Notes under the pieces: generated by a model
Told to the model about the DNA's origin: nothing
The model's database searches: none
What the model saw: only the letters and a program-made list of their open reading frames with translations
Source: Candidatus Flexifilum breve
GTDB taxonomy: Bacteria > Chloroflexota > Anaerolineae > Aggregatilineales > Phototrophicaceae
Length of the DNA: 64,000 nucleotides
Assembly (NCBI GenBank): GCA_016717205.1
Contig: JADKGC010000002.1
Location: 682,001 to 746,000, forward strand
Direction of reading: 5' to 3'
Shown here: piece after piece, positions 60,251-64,000 of the stretch
Numbering within the stretch: position 1 is the stretch's first letter
How the letters are laid out: each line of letters opens with the position of its first letter
Translations under genes and position numbers: made by a program

Positions 60251-61647
60251 GCTTCCTCCCTGGGTGTGTCTGTAGCGGTCGGTTGTGTCTTTCGAGAACG
60301 CAGCTGCGCTAGCACAATGACCACGACCGTGGCGATGATCGCCATGCCGTAGAAGATGAAGATCACATCTCGCCGCGGACTCGGCGCGGTTTCGACTTCG
60401 CCGCGTTCAAACGGAACAAAAGCGGCTTCGCGCGGTGGCTGGGTGAAATCAAAAGCGCTGACGATACTATTGGCCTGCGCGTCACGATCGGCCAGCGGTT
60501 CTAAATTCCAGTTATCCTGAATGAACTTCAAAGCCGAGGTGTAGTCCGTCAGCGTGCTATCGATATGCCCCTGCCGGGCATAGGAACTCACCAAGAGCGC
60601 GGGAACGCGGAATCCATAGCCGAACTCGTCGACGCGCGGCGGGGGAACGTGATCGTACCAACCGCCCCAATCATCGTAGCTCCACAGGAACGCCGAAGAT
60701 TCCCAATAGTCGCTTTGAATCAAACGCTGCAAGAGCGACCGCACAAAGCGCGCGCCTGAAACGACGTTGGACGGCGGATGTTCGCTCGGGCCAGAAGGCA
60801 CCAAGAACGCGACACTGGGGAGGGTGCCATTGGCGAGATCGTCGTAATACTCATCCAGATTGACGATGCGGCTGTTGAGCACGGGATCATCCAGGAAGCG
60901 ATCCATATTGAGTAGGGGAACCCAAATCACCTGTGACGCGCGGTTCATGGGATACAGGCTTGCCGTCCGATACGTCAAGCCGGGTTCATAGTTCTGGACG
61001 TAAAACTTCCAGCTGATGCCCTGTTCTTCCAGACGGTCGAAAATGGTCGGCGTGTTGTTGAGCAGAACTTGCATATCTTCATTAGCGTTGGCGACCACCG
61101 TCTGCCCTGCAACCCAGTACATGTGGTTGTCGAAGCTACCCCCATGCACCGAACTGAAGAAATTGTCGAACAGGACGTATTCGTCAGCGATATTCCAGTA
61201 ATACGATAACGTTTCGCCATCGTAGTAACCCATCGCCAGTCGTCCATCCTGGGAACGCCGTTCCAACGCATAGACGAAACCGTTCATCAGCCCGTCATTG
61301 TATTGAACCGCATGCGTCTCTTCGCTGTGATCCGGATCATCCATTTCGACATCATTTTCGCCCAGTCGAAACGGTTCTACACAGCCTAACGACTCATCGT
61401 TGGGATCATACGGCATACACGTTCCTTCGGGGATGCCGTTAGCCCCGGGGTACGTACCGAAGTAGTTGTCAAACGAGTGATTCTCTTGCATCAAGAAGAG
61501 GAAGTGCTTAATCGGCGTATTGGTCGGTGGTTCAGCCGTCGGCTCATCATCTTGGGCCTGAAGGTGCACTCCATTTCCTAGCAGAAGGAGGAAGCAGACA
61601 ACCAACAGGCGCAGCATAGAAAACATTCGCATGGCTTGAAACTTCAT
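60247..61647 (-). CDS. Anchored phospholipase C/acid phosphatase-family phosphoesterase
   Basis: 466 aa. Signal peptide, then FLMQENHSFDNYFGTYPGANG (residues about 50-70), SSVHGGSFDNHMYWVAG, FLWSYDDWGGWYDHVPPP and GFRVPALLVSSYARQG: the complete set of metal and phosphate-site motifs of the bacterial phosphoesterase family that includes non-haemolytic phospholipase C and AcpA. A C-terminal membrane helix (VIFIFYGMAIIATVVVIVLA) and basic tail anchor it outside. It likely cleaves phosphate esters of lipids or glycans. Its ATG overlaps the GT39 stop by one base; the stop overlaps the Ig-like gene. Confidence 0.9.
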   Translation of the reverse strand: MKFQAMRMFSMLRLLVVCFLLLLGNGVHLQAQDDEPTAEPPTNTPIKHFLFLMQENHSFDNYFGTYPGANGIPEGTCMPYDPNDESLGCVEPFRLGENDVEMDDPDHSEETHAVQYNDGLMNGFVYALERRSQDGRLAMGYYDGETLSYYWNIADEYVLFDNFFSSVHGGSFDNHMYWVAGQTVVANANEDMQVLLNNTPTIFDRLEEQGISWKFYVQNYEPGLTYRTASLYPMNRASQVIWVPLLNMDRFLDDPVLNSRIVNLDEYYDDLANGTLPSVAFLVPSGPSEHPPSNVVSGARFVRSLLQRLIQSDYWESSAFLWSYDDWGGWYDHVPPPRVDEFGYGFRVPALLVSSYARQGHIDSTLTDYTSALKFIQDNWNLEPLADRDAQANSIVSAFDFTQPPREAAFVPFERGEVETAPSPRRDVIFIFYGMAIIATVVVIVLAQLRSRKTQPTATDTPREEA

Positions 61648-63260
61648 TACGGGTGAACCTCATAAACTATGATGACTGGTTTTTCGATGATCTCTCCATC
61701 GGCGGTGGTCACCTGAACCGTCTGCGTGTGGACAACACGCCCATGATAACGTTCGACGTACCATAGCAGTTTTTCTGAGAAAAAGGTTGACCGAGAAGCC
61801 GAAAAGGAATCCCAGACGATATACTGCAAATCCCCGGTTCGTAACTGAAAGTCCGGGTTCAGAACCGGATCGTACGATGGATTACGATGCAGCGGATTCG
61901 GGCTGACCGAAATTCCGAGCGCATCGTGATAGCCATACCATTTGATAATGTTCGCCATCGACGGTCCAATCGTCATGAACAAAGAATTCGCAGGAACATT
62001 GTCACGAATCCAAGTGCCCATTTCTCGGCCACCGGGGATGCCGCCCGAGCCCGCCAAAAACGTATCTGACTGCGTCGGCTGAATTTGCGCCCAACTCGTC
62101 ATGAACAAAGAGGCCGCAATCACCACAGCGATCGCCATACCCATCATAGGTTGTGGGAGGTTCAACTTCCCGAGCCGAAACGAGCGTCGAGGCAGTTGTG
62201 TGAGCGCACGCGCCGCTAACAGGATGATCGGCGCAGCGATGGGAAGCAGGTACTGAAAACCTTTGGTTGGCCACAGTTGAAAGAAGACGATCGGTACAAT
62301 GATCCAGGTCAGCATCAAGCGTTCGCGCCAACCGCTAGAGCGGCGCAGCAGGATCAACCCGACAATGGCCGCGGCGATCACCAGCAGGCCAATCGCAGGG
62401 GGCACAACCGTAAGATAAAAGTCGGCGGTGTGGTTCGGTCTGCGAAAAAGCTGCCAGATAATGTAGTTTCCAGCCGTGCTCGTGCTGGTTGCCCCAGAGA
62501 ATCGAATCGAAAGTGGAAATGGGCTCATCACAATCACCATTGCCACGACCGAAAAGATGATATCCCGCAAACGAATGCGAATTTCCGGCGAGAGGGCCAA
62601 GAAGGCATAGATCGAACCGACCATCAGAATGCCCGTCTCTTTGGCCAGAAAAGTCAGTCCCATCCCTGCCCCAGCAGCTACCAGCCATAAGGAACGCTGT
62701 GTTTCGTAATAGCGCACCATGAGATAGAGCGTGAGCGTAGCGCACAGCGTCATGGAACCATCGAGCAGAACTTGGCGGGTGACGACCACGTGATAGGGCA
62801 TCACAGCTAGCAGCAGCGCGGAAATGAACCCGGCTCGACGACCATAGAGCCGACAGCCCATAATATACAGAATCAGAACCGTGAGAATGCCAATCGCGAC
62901 CGAGACTAAACGTCCCAACCAGTCATAGGGGCCGAAGATTTTGAAAAAAACCGCCACAAGGAACTGGAAAAGCAGAGGGTGCGCGCGAAAGACAGGGAAA
63001 ATCTCGGAGAGGACAGGAATCTGCGCGATCGAAGCGCCCTGACCAGCATAGACCGCTTCATCGCTATTGTAGCCCAACGCATTGATGTTAACGAGACGAA
63101 TGAATAGGGCTACTATCAAGACGATAGACAGCGCCACCACATGCGCTAGCACTATTTTTCGCTGAGTAATGCGCCCCTGGTCTACAGTTTGATCGGTCAC
63201 TGCTGGACCGAGGGAACGCTGAAGAACGAGGTCGATGAAGCTTTTAGAGGCTGATGCCAT
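61647..63260 (-). CDS. GT39-type membrane glycosyltransferase
   Basis: 537 aa from ATG 63260; a longer frame to 63347 would start inside the terminator hairpin of the upstream gene and is rejected. About twelve membrane helices. The first outer loop has NSDEAVYAGQG with the catalytic-type Asp-Glu, and RAHPLLFQFLVAVFFKIFG, as in dolichyl-phosphate-mannose (PMT/ArnT-like) GT-C enzymes, which move a sugar from a lipid carrier to a protein, lipid or glycan outside the membrane. The soluble C-terminal part is about 130 residues. First gene of the operon GT39-phosphoesterase-Ig-GH99-DUF3179. Confidence 0.88.
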   Translation of the reverse strand: MASASKSFIDLVLQRSLGPAVTDQTVDQGRITQRKIVLAHVVALSIVLIVALFIRLVNINALGYNSDEAVYAGQGASIAQIPVLSEIFPVFRAHPLLFQFLVAVFFKIFGPYDWLGRLVSVAIGILTVLILYIMGCRLYGRRAGFISALLLAVMPYHVVVTRQVLLDGSMTLCATLTLYLMVRYYETQRSLWLVAAGAGMGLTFLAKETGILMVGSIYAFLALSPEIRIRLRDIIFSVVAMVIVMSPFPLSIRFSGATSTSTAGNYIIWQLFRRPNHTADFYLTVVPPAIGLLVIAAAIVGLILLRRSSGWRERLMLTWIIVPIVFFQLWPTKGFQYLLPIAAPIILLAARALTQLPRRSFRLGKLNLPQPMMGMAIAVVIAASLFMTSWAQIQPTQSDTFLAGSGGIPGGREMGTWIRDNVPANSLFMTIGPSMANIIKWYGYHDALGISVSPNPLHRNPSYDPVLNPDFQLRTGDLQYIVWDSFSASRSTFFSEKLLWYVERYHGRVVHTQTVQVTTADGEIIEKPVIIVYEVHP

Positions 63261-63331
63261 GTACGTTTGTGCGCTCTCAATCCGCAACAATTTCGTTTTA
63301 AGATGTTTGACTGATGTCAATAAGCGTGAAA

Positions 63332-63366
63332 GCAGCGGACAACCCACAATGTGGGTTGTCCGCTGC
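63332..63366 (-). terminator. Terminator-like hairpin after the right-edge gene
   Basis: GCAGCGGACAACCCA, 5-nt loop, TGGGTTGTCCGCTGC: a perfect 15-bp stem 12 bp after the minus-strand gene's stop, followed by TTT on that strand. It separates this gene from the GT39 operon. Confidence 0.7.
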
Positions 63367-63378
63367 GGTTACTCGGAA

Positions 63379-64000
63379 CTAATCACCGCTTTCCGTGTAC
63401 TTGACATCCTGCTCGGTCAAGGCAGGACGAAACAGGCGATTGAGATCCTGGTCGCTCATAATCGGCTTCGTCTGCATCTGCTTGACGAGATACGGCAGGC
63501 GCTTGTACCAACCATAGCTCGAGCTGCGCAGGTGCGTCGCGGTAATGTTCTCAATGGCCGACTCGACGACGACACGTTCAGCCTTATGCAGATCCGAACC
63601 CTTCCAGTTGCTCAACTGATCGGCGATGGCCGGGTACGGCGGGAAGCCATAAGCATCTTCCGCGTTGGCGACGAGAATATTCGCCTTGTCGAGATCATTG
63701 ATATTCGTTTCCATATCCGGCCCGCGTTCGATGAGTACAATGTGGGCGAGCTGCGCGCTCTTGGCATATTCCGTCCCTGGCACCAGTTCATCCACCATGT
63801 ACTTGGGCGGTGGGACAAAGGCCTGCACAATCGCGCTCAAGGTGGCAGCCGGGAAGCCGTTCTCGCTCATCGCCATACCGACACGCCGTCCACCACGCGA
63901 GTGCAGGCGGCTCTGAACCTTCAGGAACAGGCGCTTCTTGAGCGGCAGGGGAGCAGCGCCGACAGCTTGCAGTGTATGCTGGCTGATCGTCAGCGGCTTC
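63379..64000 (-). CDS. C-terminal part of an unrecognised protein (runs off the window)
   Basis: The frame stays open to the right edge, so at least 206 residues are present and the start lies outside; an internal ATG at 63876 is not the likely start. The visible part reads KPLTISQHTLQAVGAAP near the edge, then VPPPKYMVDELVPGTEYAKSAQL, HIVLIERGPDMETNI, EDAYGFPPYPAIADQL and WYKRLPYLVKQM. It is soluble and mixed alpha/beta. The pattern is distantly reminiscent of kinase-like or nucleotide-binding proteins, but I cannot assign a family. Confidence 0.6.
   Translation of the reverse strand, partial: KPLTISQHTLQAVGAAPLPLKKRLFLKVQSRLHSRGGRRVGMAMSENGFPAATLSAIVQAFVPPPKYMVDELVPGTEYAKSAQLAHIVLIERGPDMETNINDLDKANILVANAEDAYGFPPYPAIADQLSNWKGSDLHKAERVVVESAIENITATHLRSSSYGWYKRLPYLVKQMQTKPIMSDQDLNRLFRPALTEQDVKYTESGD

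Noticed and set aside
63261..63347. Longer N-terminus for the GT39 protein
   Set aside because: It would begin inside the terminator hairpin of the neighbouring gene; a start at 63260 avoids this.

Overview
The window reads as chromosomal DNA of a GC-rich (roughly 60 percent by eye), heterotrophic, aerobic or microaerophilic bacterium, most likely a member of the Chloroflexota (Anaerolineae-like). This assignment is an inference. It rests on many exported proteins with Thr/Pro-rich linkers and SH3b, FHA, TPR or Ig-like modules, a SpoVS protein next to dnaA, a GH99/GT39/DUF3179 surface cluster, a short-loop cytochrome bd oxidase, and intergenic spaces packed with GC-rich hairpin repeats. No rRNA, tRNA, CRISPR, phage or intact transposase was recognised.

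Layout. 0.3-6.2 kb: asparagine synthetase, a membrane protein, a VOC protein, an alpha-glucosidase and an esterase. 6.6-10.2 kb: recF and a small accessory patch made of a partial duplication of the recF 5' end, a secreted small protein and an AT-rich HEPN-like gene. 10.2-18.3 kb: a minus-strand run of metabolic and signalling genes (PPOX-like flavoprotein, acyl-CoA ligase, DUF1232, pseudo-receiver, isocitrate/isopropylmalate dehydrogenase family, polyphosphate kinase, cupin). 18.7-24.5 kb: exported TPR protein, DNA polymerase III delta', and an operon spoVS-PHP phosphoesterase-DUF1697 running away from dnaA. 24.5-26.4 kb: AT-rich candidate origin, dnaA and its terminator. 27-37.9 kb: DUF983, YgjP-type peptidase, a frameshifted site-2 protease, exported lipoprotein and SH3b proteins, a VapBC pair, SbcC, DUF559, an AlkA-like glycosylase and a GAF protein. 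38.5-45.9 kb: asparaginase-like hydrolase, then cydAB and cydDC (cydC frameshifted at a G run). 46.5-50 kb: XRE-cupin regulator, SH3b protein, NifX-like protein and a thioredoxin-VKOR fusion.

51-64 kb is the most distinctive part. A pentapeptide-repeat membrane protein and an FHA protein converge on a shared terminator. Next comes a 1076-residue one-piece regulator: pseudo-receiver, GAF, GAF, PAS, degenerate histidine kinase, degenerate receiver and OmpR-type DNA-binding domain. It faces a tightly packed five-gene operon on the other strand: GT39 membrane glycosyltransferase, membrane-anchored phospholipase C-like phosphoesterase, anchored Ig-like protein, anchored GH99-like hydrolase and exported DUF3179 protein. 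Together they look like an extracytoplasmic glycan or glycolipid handling system.

A second window-wide feature is a family of about two dozen intergenic palindromes. Each is a 20-nt palindrome whose stem sequence varies with full compensation, with GTAG on one side and/or CTAC on the other, often arranged as inverted pairs and sometimes inside larger elements with terminal inverted repeats. These, and GC-rich gene-end hairpins, account for nearly all non-coding space.
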